Source: Sulfuricystis thermophila (lineage in GTDB: Bacteria; Pseudomonadota; Gammaproteobacteria; Burkholderiales; Rhodocyclaceae). Taken from it: a stretch of DNA of 64,000 bases. A program made the translations under genes and the position numbers. The notes beneath the pieces are model-generated. The model was not told where the DNA came from. It did no database searches and saw only the letters and a program-made list of their open reading frames with translations. Shown piece by piece: positions 26,565 through 36,347 of this stretch. Numbering within the stretch: position 1 is the first letter of the stretch; each line of letters starts with the position of its first letter. Where the stretch lies: NCBI RefSeq assembly GCF_004323595.1, contig NZ_AP019373.1, positions 1,116,001 to 1,180,000 of the forward strand, read 5' to 3'.

Positions 26565-27610
26565 TGAAGCCTGGCTACGTGCGCCCGCTCGATTTGAAGC
26601 GGGGATGTGTCGAGATGGCACATGGCGCGGGTGGTCGTGCGATGGTGCAGCTGATCGCCGAGCTGTTCGCGCAGCATCTCGGCAACGAATATCTCGGCCA
26701 GGGCAACGATGGTGCCGTGCTGCCAGCGCCGACTTTGCCAGGAAAACTGGTGATGGCCACCGACAGCCACGTGGTTTCGCCGCTGTTCTTTCCCGGCGGC
26801 GACATCGGCTGTCTCGCGGTGCATGGCACGATCAACGACGTCGCGGTGATGGGCGCGACGCCGCTCTATCTGGCGGCGGGCTTCATCCTCGAAGAAGGCT
26901 TTCCGCTCGCCGATCTGGCGCGCATCGTCGCCTCGATGGCCAAGGCGGCCCATGAAGCCGGCGTGCCGGTGGTGACCGGCGACACCAAGGTGGTCGAACG
27001 CGGCAAGGGCGATGGCATATTCATTACCACCACCGGCGTCGGCGTGTTGCCGGAAGCCCGCGAGATCGGCGGCGCCAGGGCGCGGCCGGGTGATGCGATC
27101 CTCGTTTCCGGCAACCTGGGCGATCACGGTGTGGCGATCATGAGCCAGCGCGAGAATCTGAGCTTCGAGGCGCCGATCGTCTCCGACACGGCGGCATTGC
27201 ATGGACTAGTCGCGGCGCTGCTCGCCACCGGCGCCGACATCCACGTGCTGCGCGATCCGACGCGCGGCGGACTGGCGGCGACGCTCAACGAGATCGCGAC
27301 CCAGTCGCAGGTGGGCATGGTGCTCGATGAGAAAGCGATTCCGATCCACCCGGTGGTCGATGCCGCCTGCGAATTTCTCGGTCTCGATCCGCTCCATGTC
27401 GCCAACGAGGGCAAGCTCGTCTGCATCTGCGCGGCGGCCGATGCCGAACGCCTGCTGGCGGCGATGCGCGCGCATCCGCTGGGGACGGATGCCGCGATCA
27501 TCGGCGAGGTCGTCGCCGATGATCGCCATTTCGTACAGCTCGTCACCTCGTTGGGCGGGCGGCGGATCGTCGATTGGCTAGCGGGGGATCAGCTCCCCCG
27601 CATTTGCTGA
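26564..27610 (+). CDS. hypE: Hydrogenase maturation factor HypE
   Basis: 348 residues. AHGAGGRAMVQLI near the N terminus, GNDGAV, TDSHVVSPLFFPGGDIGCLAVHGTINDVAVMGA, VTGDTKVVERGKGDGIFI and RDPTRGGLAATLNE are conserved HypE/PurM-like motifs. It ends in PRIC, the C-terminal cysteine that is carbamoylated by HypF and dehydrated to the thiocyanate used for the CN ligands of [NiFe]-hydrogenase. No other hyp or hydrogenase gene is in the window. Residues about 50-58 (GAVLPAPTL) come from a family A repeat. Confidence 0.92.
   Translation: MKPGYVRPLDLKRGCVEMAHGAGGRAMVQLIAELFAQHLGNEYLGQGNDGAVLPAPTLPGKLVMATDSHVVSPLFFPGGDIGCLAVHGTINDVAVMGATPLYLAAGFILEEGFPLADLARIVASMAKAAHEAGVPVVTGDTKVVERGKGDGIFITTTGVGVLPEAREIGGARARPGDAILVSGNLGDHGVAIMSQRENLSFEAPIVSDTAALHGLVAALLATGADIHVLRDPTRGGLAATLNEIATQSQVGMVLDEKAIPIHPVVDAACEFLGLDPLHVANEGKLVCICAAADAERLLAAMRAHPLGTDAAIIGEVVADDRHFVQLVTSLGGRRIVDWLAGDQLPRIC
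26711..26736 (+). repeat. Family A short repeat, half copy inside hypE
   Basis: Left-arm match read in the hypE frame as GAVLPAPTL, the same frame as the sucB and mutS copies (GAVPAAPT). Confidence 0.7.
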
Positions 27611-27628
27611 GGAAACGCGAGCGTCCGC

Positions 27629-30214
27629 TCAAACCGCCACGCTGTCGGCAATCTCCCTGAACTCGGGAATCTGGTCGAAATTCAGGTAGCGGTAGATGTC
27701 GCCGGCCTTCTGGTTGACGACATTCACCTGCGCCAGATATTCCTCGGGCGTCGGGATGCGGCCCAGCAACGCCGCCACCGCCGCGAGTTCCGCCGAGGCG
27801 AGATAGACGCGCGTATCGAGCCCCATGCGGTTCGGGAAGTTGCGCGTCGAGGTCGATACCGCCGTCGCTCCCCGGTGCATCTGCGCCTGGTTGCCCATGC
27901 ACAAGCTGCAACCCGGGACTTCGATGCGCGCGCCGACCTTGCCGAAGACGGCGAAGTAGCCTTCTTCCATCAGCTCCTGCTGGTCCATCTTGGTCGGCGG
28001 TACGACCCACAGCCGCGTCGGAATGTCGGTCTTGCCGGCTAGTACGCTGGCGGCCGCGCGGTAGTGACCGATGTTGGTCATGCACGAACCGATGAACACC
28101 TCGTCGATCTTGTCGCCGGCGACCTGTGAGAGCGGCTTGATGTCATCCGGATCGTTCGGGCAGGCGAGCAGCGGTTCCTTGATCTCGTTCATGTCGATCT
28201 CGATCACGGCCGCGTATTCGGCATCGGCATCGGGTTCGAGCAGTTGCGGGTTGGCGAGCCATTCCTCCATTTTGTGAATACGGCGCGCCAGCGTGCGCTT
28301 GTCCTCATACCCTTCGGCGATCATCCACTTCATCAGCGTGATGTTCGACTTCAGATACTCGATGATCGGTTCCTTGTTCAGCCGCACCGTGCAGGCGGCG
28401 GCGGAACGCTCGGCCGAGGCGTCGGAGAGCTCGAATGCCTGTTCGACCTTGAGGTCGGGCAGGCCCTCGATTTCGAGGATGCGGCCGTTGAAGACGTTTT
28501 TCTTGCCTTTCTTCTCGACCGTGAGCAGACCCTTTTGGATCGCCACATAGGGGATCGCATTGACGAGGTCACGCAGCGTGATGCCGGGCTGCATCTGACC
28601 CGTAAAGCGCACCAGCACCGATTCGGGCATGTCGAGCGGCATTACCCCCGTGGCGGCGGCGAAGGCGACCAGGCCCGAGCCAGCCGGGAAGGAAATGCCG
28701 ATCGGAAAGCGGGTGTGGCTGTCGCCACCGGTGCCGACGGTGTCCGGCAGCAGGAAGCGGTTGAGCCACGAGTGGATCACGCCGTCGCCGGGTTTGAGCG
28801 AGACGCCGCCGCGCGCGGTGATGAACGACGGCAGCGTCTTGTACATCTTGATGTCGACGGGCTTCGGATAGGCCGCGGTGTGACAGAACGACTGCATGAC
28901 GAAATCCGCCGAGAAGCCGAGGCAGGCCAAGTCCTTCAGCTCGTCGCGCGTCATCGGCCCGGTGGTGTCCTGCGAGCCCACCGTGGTGATACGCGGCTCG
29001 CAATAGGTGCCGGGACGGATGCCCTTGCCTTCCGGTAGGCCACAGGCGCGACCGACCATCTTTTGCGCCAGCGTATAGCCCTTGCCGGTTTCGACCGGCG
29101 CTTTCGGCAGTCGGAACAGCGTCGAGGCCGGTAGTCCCAAAAACTCGCGCGCCTTGGCAGTGAGCCCACGGCCGATGATCAGGTTGATGCGGCCGCCGGC
29201 GCGCACCTCGTCGAGCAGCACTTCGGACTTGTATTCGAAGGTGCTGATCACCTGGCCGTTCTTCTCGATCTTCTTTTCATACGGGTAGATGTCGATGACA
29301 TCGCCCATCTGCATCTGCGTGACGTCGCATTCGATCGGGAAGGCGCCGGCGTCTTCCTGGGTGTTGAAGAAGATCGGCGCGATCTTGCCGCCGAGGCAGA
29401 AGCCGCCATAGCGCTTGTTCGGCACGAAGGGGATATCTTCGCCCGTCCACCAGATCACCGAGTTGGTCGCCGACTTGCGGGATGAGCCGGTGCCGACGAC
29501 ATCGCCGACGTAGGCCACCGGATGGCCCTTCTTCTTCAGTTCTTCGATCAGGCTGATCGGGCCGCGCTCGCCGGGCTTGTCCGGCGTGATGCCATCGCGC
29601 GGGTTCTTCAGCATCGCCAGCGCATGGAGCGGAATGTCCGGCCGGCTCCAGGCATCCGGCGCGGGCGAAAGATCGTCGGTGTTGGTTTCCCCCGGCACCT
29701 TGAAGACGGTGACGGTGATCTTCTCCGGCACTGCCGGGCGCGAGGTGAACCACTCGGCCGCGGCCCAGCTCTGCATCACGGCCTGTGCGTTCGCATTGCC
29801 AGCCTTGGCCTTGTCGGCGACGTCGTGGAAGGCGTCGAACATCAAGAGCGTCTTCTTGAGCCCTTCGGCCGCGATGCTGCCCACCTCCTTGTCGTCGAGC
29901 AGGTCGATCAAGGGCTTGACGTTGTAGCCGCCGAGCATCGTGCCGAGGAGTTCGACTGCCTTGGCGCGCGAGATCAGCGGACATGCCGTCTCTGCCTTGC
30001 CGACTTTGGCGAGGAAGGCCGCCTTGACCGCGGCGGCGTCATCAACACCGGCCGGCACGCGGTAGGTGATCAGCTCGACGAGAAAGGCTTCCTCGCCGGC
30101 GGGCGGGTTTTGCAGCAGTTCGACGAGCTGCTGGGTCTGTTGCTTGCTGAGCGGTAGGGGTGGAATGCCGAGGGCGGCGCGTTCGGCGACATGGGCCCGG
30201 TAGGCTTCGAGCAT
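27629..30214 (-). CDS. acnB: Aconitate hydratase B
   Basis: 861 residues (E. coli AcnB 865). N-terminal HEAT-like domain ([21 protein letters not shown]), swivelling domain, then the catalytic part with the [4Fe-4S] cysteines in [14 protein letters not shown] and [11 protein letters not shown], and [11 protein letters not shown]. It isomerises citrate to isocitrate. It converges with hypE, leaving an 18-base gap. Its 5' flank is occupied by a family B repeat, so any promoter must lie within or beyond that element. Confidence 0.96.
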   Translation of the reverse strand: MLEAYRAHVAERAALGIPPLPLSKQQTQQLVELLQNPPAGEEAFLVELITYRVPAGVDDAAAVKAAFLAKVGKAETACPLISRAKAVELLGTMLGGYNVKPLIDLLDDKEVGSIAAEGLKKTLLMFDAFHDVADKAKAGNANAQAVMQSWAAAEWFTSRPAVPEKITVTVFKVPGETNTDDLSPAPDAWSRPDIPLHALAMLKNPRDGITPDKPGERGPISLIEELKKKGHPVAYVGDVVGTGSSRKSATNSVIWWTGEDIPFVPNKRYGGFCLGGKIAPIFFNTQEDAGAFPIECDVTQMQMGDVIDIYPYEKKIEKNGQVISTFEYKSEVLLDEVRAGGRINLIIGRGLTAKAREFLGLPASTLFRLPKAPVETGKGYTLAQKMVGRACGLPEGKGIRPGTYCEPRITTVGSQDTTGPMTRDELKDLACLGFSADFVMQSFCHTAAYPKPVDIKMYKTLPSFITARGGVSLKPGDGVIHSWLNRFLLPDTVGTGGDSHTRFPIGISFPAGSGLVAFAAATGVMPLDMPESVLVRFTGQMQPGITLRDLVNAIPYVAIQKGLLTVEKKGKKNVFNGRILEIEGLPDLKVEQAFELSDASAERSAAACTVRLNKEPIIEYLKSNITLMKWMIAEGYEDKRTLARRIHKMEEWLANPQLLEPDADAEYAAVIEIDMNEIKEPLLACPNDPDDIKPLSQVAGDKIDEVFIGSCMTNIGHYRAAASVLAGKTDIPTRLWVVPPTKMDQQELMEEGYFAVFGKVGARIEVPGCSLCMGNQAQMHRGATAVSTSTRNFPNRMGLDTRVYLASAELAAVAALLGRIPTPEEYLAQVNVVNQKAGDIYRYLNFDQIPEFREIADSVAV

Positions 30215-30244
30215 GGTCAGGCTTCCTTTCTGTCAGGTCGGTTA

Positions 30245-30428
30245 ACGTGAAATACAAAGCAAAAAGAGCGCCGCCCTTCGTTTCCTTGACGGCAGAGTCC
30301 CTTCGCGGCGCAAGCCGCGCTGATAGTCTCCCCTCCCGTGAGGGAGGGGCTGGGGGAGGGCGGGTGTTTGTTTTTGCGCATGGGTATTTCATCCTCCGCG
30401 GATGCCGATTGCTGGTATGCGCGTTAGG
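30245..30428 (+). repeat. Family B repeat, copy 1, upstream of acnB
   Basis: About 184 bases that recur in inverted orientation at 53716-53896. The conserved outer segments include GTGAAATACAAAGCAAAAAG and GCGCCGCCCTTCGTTTCCTT at one end, and GGGCGGGTGTTTGTTTTTGC and CATCCTCCGCGGATGCCGAT at the other. The middle diverges but keeps a G/C hairpin (CCCCTCCCGTGAGGGAGGGG). On the minus strand it encodes one open frame with KETKGGALFALYFT. Confidence 0.85.
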
Positions 30429-30432
30429 TTGC

Positions 30433-30846
30433 TTACTTTTTGCAGTCGCCGATGCGGCGACCCTTGATGAGGGAAAGCATGTCGCCCATGCCCTGATCGG
30501 GCGTCATGCGCATTTTCTGTTCGAAACTGAAGGCCGTGGCCGACATCGTGCCCTTGACGCTGCCGGTCATCTTGCTGCCATCGGCCTCACAGGTCATCTC
30601 GTAGCTGATGTTCCCGCCGACGTTCTTCAGGTTGCGGATCGTGCATTTGCTCTTTTCGTCCATGCCATATTGCTTGCCGGCAGCGAGATCCTGCGCCGTG
30701 TAGCAGTGGGTGAATTTCTGCGGTGGCATGGCCATGCCCTGCATCTTCATCTCCGTGGTGAGTTCCCACAGACCGGGCGACATCTCCTGGGCGATGGCGG
30801 GGCAGGTGAGCGTTGCGAAAGCAAGGGCGGCGAGCAGTCGTTTCAT
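30433..30846 (-). CDS. DUF3617-family periplasmic protein
   Basis: 137 residues. Signal peptide KRLLAALAFATLTCPAIAQ, then EMSPGLWELTTEMKMQGMAMPPQKFTHCYTAQDL and a C-terminal RRIGDCKK. The GLWE motif and the spaced cysteines are typical of DUF3617 proteins, whose function is unknown. It reads on the minus strand, 12 bases after the lyase-like gene and ahead of the family B repeat that separates it from acnB. Confidence 0.85.
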   Translation of the reverse strand: MKRLLAALAFATLTCPAIAQEMSPGLWELTTEMKMQGMAMPPQKFTHCYTAQDLAAGKQYGMDEKSKCTIRNLKNVGGNISYEMTCEADGSKMTGSVKGTMSATAFSFEQKMRMTPDQGMGDMLSLIKGRRIGDCKK

Positions 30847-30858
30847 GCGATTCTCCTT

Positions 30859-31860
30859 TCAGGCCGGTCGATGAGCGAAAAAACCCGATGCCGCAGGCGG
30901 CAGTGCTACGCCAGTAGCATGGGCGCGTTGTAGCAGTTCCCAATGGTAGCGGTAGGAGGCGCGGTCGTGCAGTCGGCCGTCGATCTGGATCGGCCCCCAA
31001 TCGTTCTCAGCAGCGGCGCAGAGAATCGCACCGGCTTCCTCCACCTCGCCCAGATCGGGCTGCATCGCCGTGACGATCGGTTCGATCTGGTTCGGGTGGA
31101 TGCTCCACATGCGTAAATAGCCGAACTCCTCGCGCGCGCGGCGGGCATCGGCGGCGACCACGGACGGGTCACGGAATTCGGTGGTGACGTTGTGCGCCGG
31201 CACGATGCCATTGCCCAAGGCTGCAGCAGCGATTTCGCATTTGGCGCGCACGATCAGGGGATGCAAAAACTGCCCCGGCGAGCGCATCGCCGTGGCCGGG
31301 ATCGCGCCGTGATGAGCGGAGACGAAGTCCATCAGGCCGAAATCGAGCGATTCGACTTGGGGAAGCTGTGCGATCTGCCAAACCTCGTGCAAGGCGCCGG
31401 GGGTTTCTATCAGCACATGCACCGGAATCGGCCGCGCGATGTCATAACGGGTGCGGAGTTCCTCTAACGCTGCGATCTGCTTCTCGACATCGGCCAGCGA
31501 CTCCGCCTTCGGCAGCACGAGATAGGCCAGACGGGGACCGGCTTGCGAAACGATGATTTCCAGCTCCTCAGGCCAGAGCGGGTGGTGGACCGGATGGATG
31601 CGCGCTCCGACGCGGTTGAAACGATTGGCGGAGGAGTCGATCAGCGCGGCGACCAACTTGGCATGTTCGCGCTCGCGGCCGACCGGTGCGCCATCCTCGC
31701 AGTCGGCCGTGATGTCGAAGAGCGGCCCCATGCGGGCCTGGAGTTCGAGCGCTTTTAAGATCAGCTTTTCGCTACCGGCGAAATGTTCGCAGGCGGCAAG
31801 GGAAGGGAACGGCTTGCCGCCGGCATAGAGCACTTCGGTCGGATGAAGCGCCCGATTCAC
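30859..31860 (-). CDS. HpcH/HpaI aldolase / citrate lyase beta (CitE/Mcl-like) protein
   Basis: 333 residues from a GTG at 31860, 4 bases after the mdh stop. Motifs of the CitE-like TIM barrel: DITADCEDGAPVGREREHA, ARIHPVHHPLWPEELE, YLVLPKAESLADVEKQIAALEEL, VHVLIETPGALHEVWQIAQLP and LDFGLMDFVSAHHG. Members cleave (S)-citramalyl-CoA, malyl-CoA or citryl-CoA. Placement directly after mdh suggests a C4-dicarboxyl-CoA reaction, but the substrate is not determined. Confidence 0.85.
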   Translation of the reverse strand: MNRALHPTEVLYAGGKPFPSLAACEHFAGSEKLILKALELQARMGPLFDITADCEDGAPVGREREHAKLVAALIDSSANRFNRVGARIHPVHHPLWPEELEIIVSQAGPRLAYLVLPKAESLADVEKQIAALEELRTRYDIARPIPVHVLIETPGALHEVWQIAQLPQVESLDFGLMDFVSAHHGAIPATAMRSPGQFLHPLIVRAKCEIAAAALGNGIVPAHNVTTEFRDPSVVAADARRAREEFGYLRMWSIHPNQIEPIVTAMQPDLGEVEEAGAILCAAAENDWGPIQIDGRLHDRASYRYHWELLQRAHATGVALPPAASGFFAHRPA

Positions 31861-31864
31861 GACA

Positions 31865-32854
31865 TTACGCGAACAGATGCTTGACGCCGTCACGCTCCTC
31901 TTGCAGCTCCTTGAGCGTGGCATCCATCTTCTCGCGCGAGAAGGCGTCGATCTCCAAGCCCTTGACGACTTCCCATTTGCCGTTGCTACATACGCAGGGC
32001 ATGCCGTAGATCATGCCCTCGGGAATGCCGTAGGACCCATCGGAAACCACCCCCATCGTCACCCACGCTCCGTTCGTGCCGAGGTTCCAGTCGCGCATGT
32101 GGTCGATCGCCGCATTGGCGGCCGAGGCAGCGGAGGAGGCGCCGCGCGCTTCGATGATCGCCGCGCCGCGCTTGCCGACCTTCGGGATGTATTCGTTCCG
32201 ATACCAGGCTTCGTCATTGACGAGTTGCGCTGCGGGTTTGCCACCTACCGTACAGAAGCGGATATCCGGATACATCGTCGGCGAGTGGTTGCCCCAGACG
32301 ACCATGTTCTTCACATCGGTGACCGGCGCTTTCACACGCGCTGCGAGCATCGAGATCGCACGGTTGTGGTCGAGCCGCATCATCGAGGTGAAGTTCTCGC
32401 GCGGCAGGCTCTTCGCGCTGTTCATCGCGATCAGCGCATTGGTATTGGCCGGGTTGCCGACGACGATGACCTTGACATCGCGCGAGGCTACTTCGTCGAG
32501 TGCCTTGCCCTGCTCGATGAAGATCTTGGCGTTTTCGAGCAGCAGGTCCTTGCGTTCCATCCCCGGGCCGCGCGGCTTGGCGCCGACCAGCAAGGCCTGC
32601 TGGGCATCCTTGAAGGCGACCTTGGGATCGGCGGTACCGATCATATCGACGAGCAGCGGAAAGGCGCAGTCTTCGAGCTCCATCATCACGCCCTTGAGGG
32701 CCTGCTGCGCCTTGTCGACGGGCAATTCGAGCATCTGCAGGATGACGGGCTGATCCTTGCCGAGCATTTCGCCGCTGGCGATGCGAAACAACAGTGCGTA
32801 ACCGATTTGGCCTGCGGCGCCGGTGACGGCGACGCGAACGGGGGGCTTGGTCAT
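31865..32854 (-). CDS. mdh: Malate dehydrogenase
   Basis: 329 residues from the ATG at 32854 (the open frame starts earlier, but this ATG begins the family). NAD-binding [23 protein letters not shown], substrate loop [23 protein letters not shown], catalytic region [13 protein letters not shown] and [10 protein letters not shown]. This is the 325-330-residue type common in betaproteobacteria. It oxidises malate to oxaloacetate. It is divergent from the GntR regulator and the sdh-gltA-suc block, with a palindromic operator in between. Confidence 0.95.
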   Translation of the reverse strand: MTKPPVRVAVTGAAGQIGYALLFRIASGEMLGKDQPVILQMLELPVDKAQQALKGVMMELEDCAFPLLVDMIGTADPKVAFKDAQQALLVGAKPRGPGMERKDLLLENAKIFIEQGKALDEVASRDVKVIVVGNPANTNALIAMNSAKSLPRENFTSMMRLDHNRAISMLAARVKAPVTDVKNMVVWGNHSPTMYPDIRFCTVGGKPAAQLVNDEAWYRNEYIPKVGKRGAAIIEARGASSAASAANAAIDHMRDWNLGTNGAWVTMGVVSDGSYGIPEGMIYGMPCVCSNGKWEVVKGLEIDAFSREKMDATLKELQEERDGVKHLFA

Positions 32855-32931
32855 GGATGGCTCCTTGAGTTGGATTGCGGAAGGTTGCAGCCGAAAATCA
32901 TAGTGGCGATTGCTGCGTTGTGTCAATTGAT

Positions 32932-32961
32932 ATCTTATAACATATATAAGACATATGTTAT
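32932..32961 (+). promoter_or_regulatory. Interlocked palindromes between mdh and the GntR gene
   Basis: ATCTTATA (32932-32939) mirrors TATAAGAC (32945-32952), 7 of 8 pairs. ATAACATAT (32937-32945) mirrors ATATGTTAT (32953-32961), 9 of 9. The AT-rich site in GC-rich DNA lies 32 bases before the GntR gene and 78 bases before mdh on the other strand, so it is well placed to control both. Confidence 0.65.
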
Positions 32962-32992
32962 CCTATGGACGTCGTAAAAAAATTGTGCTTGA

Positions 32993-33742
32993 ATGTGTGC
33001 CATGAAAAGGCAGACTTCCGCCGAATCACCCTCTTTCAGCCCGCTGTATCGTCAGATCAAGGGGCTGATGATCCAGGCGCTCGAAAAACAGGAATGGCGA
33101 CCCGGGGAGATGATCCCCAGTGAGGCCGAGCTGGCCAGCCGCTTCCAGGTGAGCCAGGGAACGGTGCGCAAGGCCATCGACGAGATGGCTGCCGAAAACC
33201 TGCTGGTGCGTAAGCAAGGCAAAGGCACGTTCGTCGCCAGCCATAGCGATCCACGCGCCTTTTTCCGTTTCCTGCGACTGGTGCCGCTCTCGGGGGGCGT
33301 CGAGCCGGCGCACAGTCGGCCGCTGGAATGCTGGCGGGCCAAGGCGCGGCCCGAGGCTGCGCACATCCTCGGTATCCAGCCGGGTGACCCCGTGATCATC
33401 GTGCGTCGCCTGCTCGAATTTTCGGGTAAACCCGTCGTACTCGACGAGATCTATCTGCCGGGTGAAATCTTCGCCGGACTGACCTTCGATGTGCTGAAGG
33501 AGTCACAGGTTTCCCTCTATACGCTGTTCGAGGAGAAGTTTGGGGTGCGCATGATCCGGGCGGAAGAGCGTATTCGCGCAGTGGCCGCCGACCGGACCAC
33601 TGCCGAGCTCCTCGGTGTGCGCGAGGGCAGTCCGCTGCTTTCCGTGGAACGCACCAGTTTCACCTACGGCAATCGCCCCGTGGAATGGCGCCGTGGCCTG
33701 TATTCGACCGAGAAGCATTGCTATTTCAATGAATTGACTTGA
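32993..33742 (+). CDS. GntR-family (HutC/UTRA) regulator, probably of the TCA genes
   Basis: 249 residues from 32993, or 246 from the second ATG at 33002; neither has a clear ribosome-binding site. The winged helix is at residues about 17-85: YRQIKGLMIQALEKQEWRPGEMIPSEAELASRFQVSQGTVRKAIDEMAAENLLVRKQGKGTFV in successive segments. The UTRA ligand domain follows (PVVLDEIYLPGEIFAGL, SLLYTLFEE-like SLYTLFEEKFGV, ADRTTAELLGV, SPLLSVERTSFTYGNRPVEWRRGLY). It stands between mdh and sdhC, facing the TCA operon. A small organic acid ligand is inferred. Confidence 0.88.
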   Translation: MCAMKRQTSAESPSFSPLYRQIKGLMIQALEKQEWRPGEMIPSEAELASRFQVSQGTVRKAIDEMAAENLLVRKQGKGTFVASHSDPRAFFRFLRLVPLSGGVEPAHSRPLECWRAKARPEAAHILGIQPGDPVIIVRRLLEFSGKPVVLDEIYLPGEIFAGLTFDVLKESQVSLYTLFEEKFGVRMIRAEERIRAVAADRTTAELLGVREGSPLLSVERTSFTYGNRPVEWRRGLYSTEKHCYFNELT

Positions 33743-33819
33743 TCCGGCTTGCTGGGCCCTGTGTGACGGTCGGTCGGAGAGGTAATATGCTGCATCGCAA
33801 ACAAGAAAGGAGTGGGCAG

Positions 33820-34203
33820 ATGAACGGAATCGCCAGAAAGCGTCCCAAGCATTTGAATCTTTTTCAGATAAAACTTCCCATCGCCGGCGTGGCTTCCATA
33901 CTGCACCGCATTAGCGGTTTCGGCCTGTTCCTGATGCTGCCGCTCCTGATCTGGTTACTCGAGCTTTCGTTGACTTCGCCCGACACCTTTGCGCTGCTGA
34001 AATCGATCGTCGCGCACCCGCTCGTCAAGCTCCTCCTGATCGGCCTGCTGTGGGCGTTCCTGCATCACTTTTTCATGGGCATCCGCATCCTGCTGATCGA
34101 CATCCACGTCGGTGTCGCCAAGGCGCAGGCGGCGGCTTCGGCCAAGGCCGTGCTGGCGGTGAGCCTGGTCCTGACCTTGATCCTGGGAGCGAAATTATGG
34201 TGA
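33820..34203 (+). CDS. sdhC: Succinate dehydrogenase cytochrome b556 subunit
   Basis: 127 residues from the ATG at 33820 after AAAGGAG. RPKHLNLFQIKLPIAGVASILHRISGFGLF is the family N terminus (HRISG in the quinone region) and HHFFMGIRILLIDIHVG carries the heme-ligand histidine. Three membrane helices anchor SdhAB and reduce ubiquinone. It overlaps sdhD by 7 bases. Confidence 0.93.
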   Translation: MNGIARKRPKHLNLFQIKLPIAGVASILHRISGFGLFLMLPLLIWLLELSLTSPDTFALLKSIVAHPLVKLLLIGLLWAFLHHFFMGIRILLIDIHVGVAKAQAAASAKAVLAVSLVLTLILGAKLW

Positions 34204-34544
34204 ATCGCAAGATCGTCGGCGCCCATTACGGCCTGATCGACTGGCTGGCCCAGCGCATCACGGCCATTGTCATGATCGTTTTCACACTGGTGATCGCTGT
34301 CGGTCTGGGCTCGGGCGCAGGTGCGAGTTTCGAAACCTGGCGCGCCTTCATGTCGGCCGAACCGATGCGCTTCATCACCTTCCTGTTCGTGATTGCTCTG
34401 TGCTGGCATGCCTGGGTCGGCGTGCGCGACATCTGGATGGATTACGTCCAGCCCGCCGGCATCAAGCTCGCATTGCATGTCCTCACCCTGCTGGTGTTGA
34501 TCGGTTATGCCGGTTGGGCGGTGAGAATCATCTGGAGGCTCTGA
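34197..34544 (+). CDS. sdhD: Succinate dehydrogenase membrane anchor subunit
   Basis: 115 residues from the ATG at 34197, overlapping the sdhC stop. VNRKIVGAHYGLIDWLAQRITAIVMIVF begins it, with ALCWHAWVGVRDIWMDYVQP containing the second heme-ligand histidine and the WxxxxDY ending of the quinone site. Three membrane helices. The longer upstream frame overlaps sdhC and is not coding. Confidence 0.93.
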   Translation: MVNRKIVGAHYGLIDWLAQRITAIVMIVFTLVIAVGLGSGAGASFETWRAFMSAEPMRFITFLFVIALCWHAWVGVRDIWMDYVQPAGIKLALHVLTLLVLIGYAGWAVRIIWRL

Positions 34545-34546
34545 AC

Positions 34547-36334
34547 GTGAAAGTCACAGTCCGCAAATTCGATGCCGTCATCGTCGGTGCCGGCGGTGCA
34601 GGCCTGCGCGCCGCGATCCAGCTCTCGGAATCCGGTTTCAAGACCGCGGTGATCACCAAGGTATTCCCGACCCGCTCGCATACCGTCGCTGCCCAGGGCG
34701 GCGTGGCTGCCAGCCTCGGTAATTCGGAAGAGGACCACTGGCACTGGCACATGTATGACACTGTCAAAGGTTCTGATTGGCTCGGTGATCAAGATTCCAT
34801 CGAGTTCATGTGCCGCAAAGCCAATGAGGTCGTCATCGAGTTGGAACACTATGGCATGCCCTTTGACCGTCTCGACAATGGTCGCATCTATCAGCGTCCT
34901 TTTGGCGGTCACATGTCGAACTTCGGCGAAAAGCCGGTGCGCCGCGCTTGTGCCGCCGCCGACCGCACCGGTCATGCGATGCTGCACGCGATGTATCAGC
35001 GCAACGTCAAGGCCAACACGCAGTTCTTCGTCGAGTGGATGGCGCTCGATCTGATTCGTGATGCCGAAGGCGAGGTGCTCGGCGTCACCGCGCTGGAAAT
35101 GGAGACCGGCGAGATCTACGCTTTCCATGCCAAAGCAACGATCTTCGCCACCGGTGGGGCGGGGCGCATCTATTATTCCTCGACCAATGCCTTCATCAAT
35201 ACCGGCGATGGCCTCGGCATGGCGGCGCGCGCCGGCATTCCGCTCGAAGACATGGAGTTCTGGCAGTTCCACCCGACCGGAGTGGCCGGTGCGGGGGTGC
35301 TGATCACCGAAGGCGTGCGCGGCGAGGGTGGCATTCTCAGGAACAGCAACGGCGAGCGCTTCATGGAGCGCTACGCGCCGAACGCCAAGGATCTCGCCAG
35401 CCGCGACGTCGTCAGTCGCGCGATGGTCACCGAAATCAACGAAGGGCGTGGTTGCGGCCCGAACAAGGATTACGTGTTGCTCGACATCACGCACTTGGAG
35501 CCCGAGACGATCATGAAGCGGCTGCCGGGCATCCGCGAGATCGCGATCCAGTTCGCCGGTGTCGATCCGATCAAGGCGCCGATCCCGGTGGTGCCGACGG
35601 TGCACTACCAGATGGGCGGTATCCCGACCAACTATCTGGGACAGGTCGTGGTGCCGGGCAAACGCAGCCAGAACGAGATCGTGCCGGGTTTCTATGCTGC
35701 CGGCGAATGCGCCTGCGCCTCGGTGCATGGCGCAAATCGGCTGGGTACCAACTCGCTGCTCGATTTGTTGGTGTTCGGCAAGTCTGCTGGGGAAACGGCC
35801 GTCGAGCAACTGCGCAACTCTCCCAAGGCGCACAAGGAACTCCCGGCCGACGCCTTCGAGCGCACGCTCGAACGCTTGAATCGCCTCGATACGCAAAAAG
35901 ACGGCGCCAATGTGCACGAGACGCGGCTGGCGATGCAGCGCACGATGCAGAAGCATGCCGGCGTGTTCCGCTTCGCCAATCTGTTACAAGAGGGCGTCGG
36001 AAAGATTCTCGAGGTGCAGAAGGACGTGGCGCGTACCGAGATCAAGGACAAGTCGAAAGTGTTCAATACCGCGCGCGTCGAAGCGCTCGAGCTAGACAAC
36101 CTGATCGAGGTCGCCGTGGCGACGATGGTTTCGGCCGAGGCGCGCAAGGAATCGCGCGGTGCCCACGTGCGCGACGACTGCCCTGACACCCCGGAACATC
36201 CGAATGGCCGCGACGACGACAACTGGCTCAAGCACACCCTCTGGTACAAGGAGGGCAATCGCCTCGAGTACAAGTCGGTCAACCTGCGTCCGCTGACCGT
36301 CGACACCATCGCGCTCAAGAAACGCGTCTATTGA
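34547..36334 (+). CDS. sdhA: Succinate dehydrogenase flavoprotein subunit
   Basis: 595 residues from a GTG at 34547 preceded by GGAGG. FAD-binding FDAVIVGAGGAGLRAAIQL, the histidine for covalent FAD in PTRSHTVAAQGGV, catalytic EFWQFHPTGVAGAGVLITEGVRGEGG, and GEIVPGFY-like region VPGFYAAGECACASVHGANRLGTNSLLDLLVFGK. It oxidises succinate to fumarate. SdhE encoded downstream is needed for flavinylation. Confidence 0.96.
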   Translation: MKVTVRKFDAVIVGAGGAGLRAAIQLSESGFKTAVITKVFPTRSHTVAAQGGVAASLGNSEEDHWHWHMYDTVKGSDWLGDQDSIEFMCRKANEVVIELEHYGMPFDRLDNGRIYQRPFGGHMSNFGEKPVRRACAAADRTGHAMLHAMYQRNVKANTQFFVEWMALDLIRDAEGEVLGVTALEMETGEIYAFHAKATIFATGGAGRIYYSSTNAFINTGDGLGMAARAGIPLEDMEFWQFHPTGVAGAGVLITEGVRGEGGILRNSNGERFMERYAPNAKDLASRDVVSRAMVTEINEGRGCGPNKDYVLLDITHLEPETIMKRLPGIREIAIQFAGVDPIKAPIPVVPTVHYQMGGIPTNYLGQVVVPGKRSQNEIVPGFYAAGECACASVHGANRLGTNSLLDLLVFGKSAGETAVEQLRNSPKAHKELPADAFERTLERLNRLDTQKDGANVHETRLAMQRTMQKHAGVFRFANLLQEGVGKILEVQKDVARTEIKDKSKVFNTARVEALELDNLIEVAVATMVSAEARKESRGAHVRDDCPDTPEHPNGRDDDNWLKHTLWYKEGNRLEYKSVNLRPLTVDTIALKKRVY

Positions 36335-36347
36335 GGAAGCGAACATC

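Noticed and set aside
27581-27601. Perfect 8-bp GC stem at the hypE 3' end as a terminator
   Set aside because: It lies within the last codons and is not followed by a T-run, so it is not a convincing intrinsic terminator.
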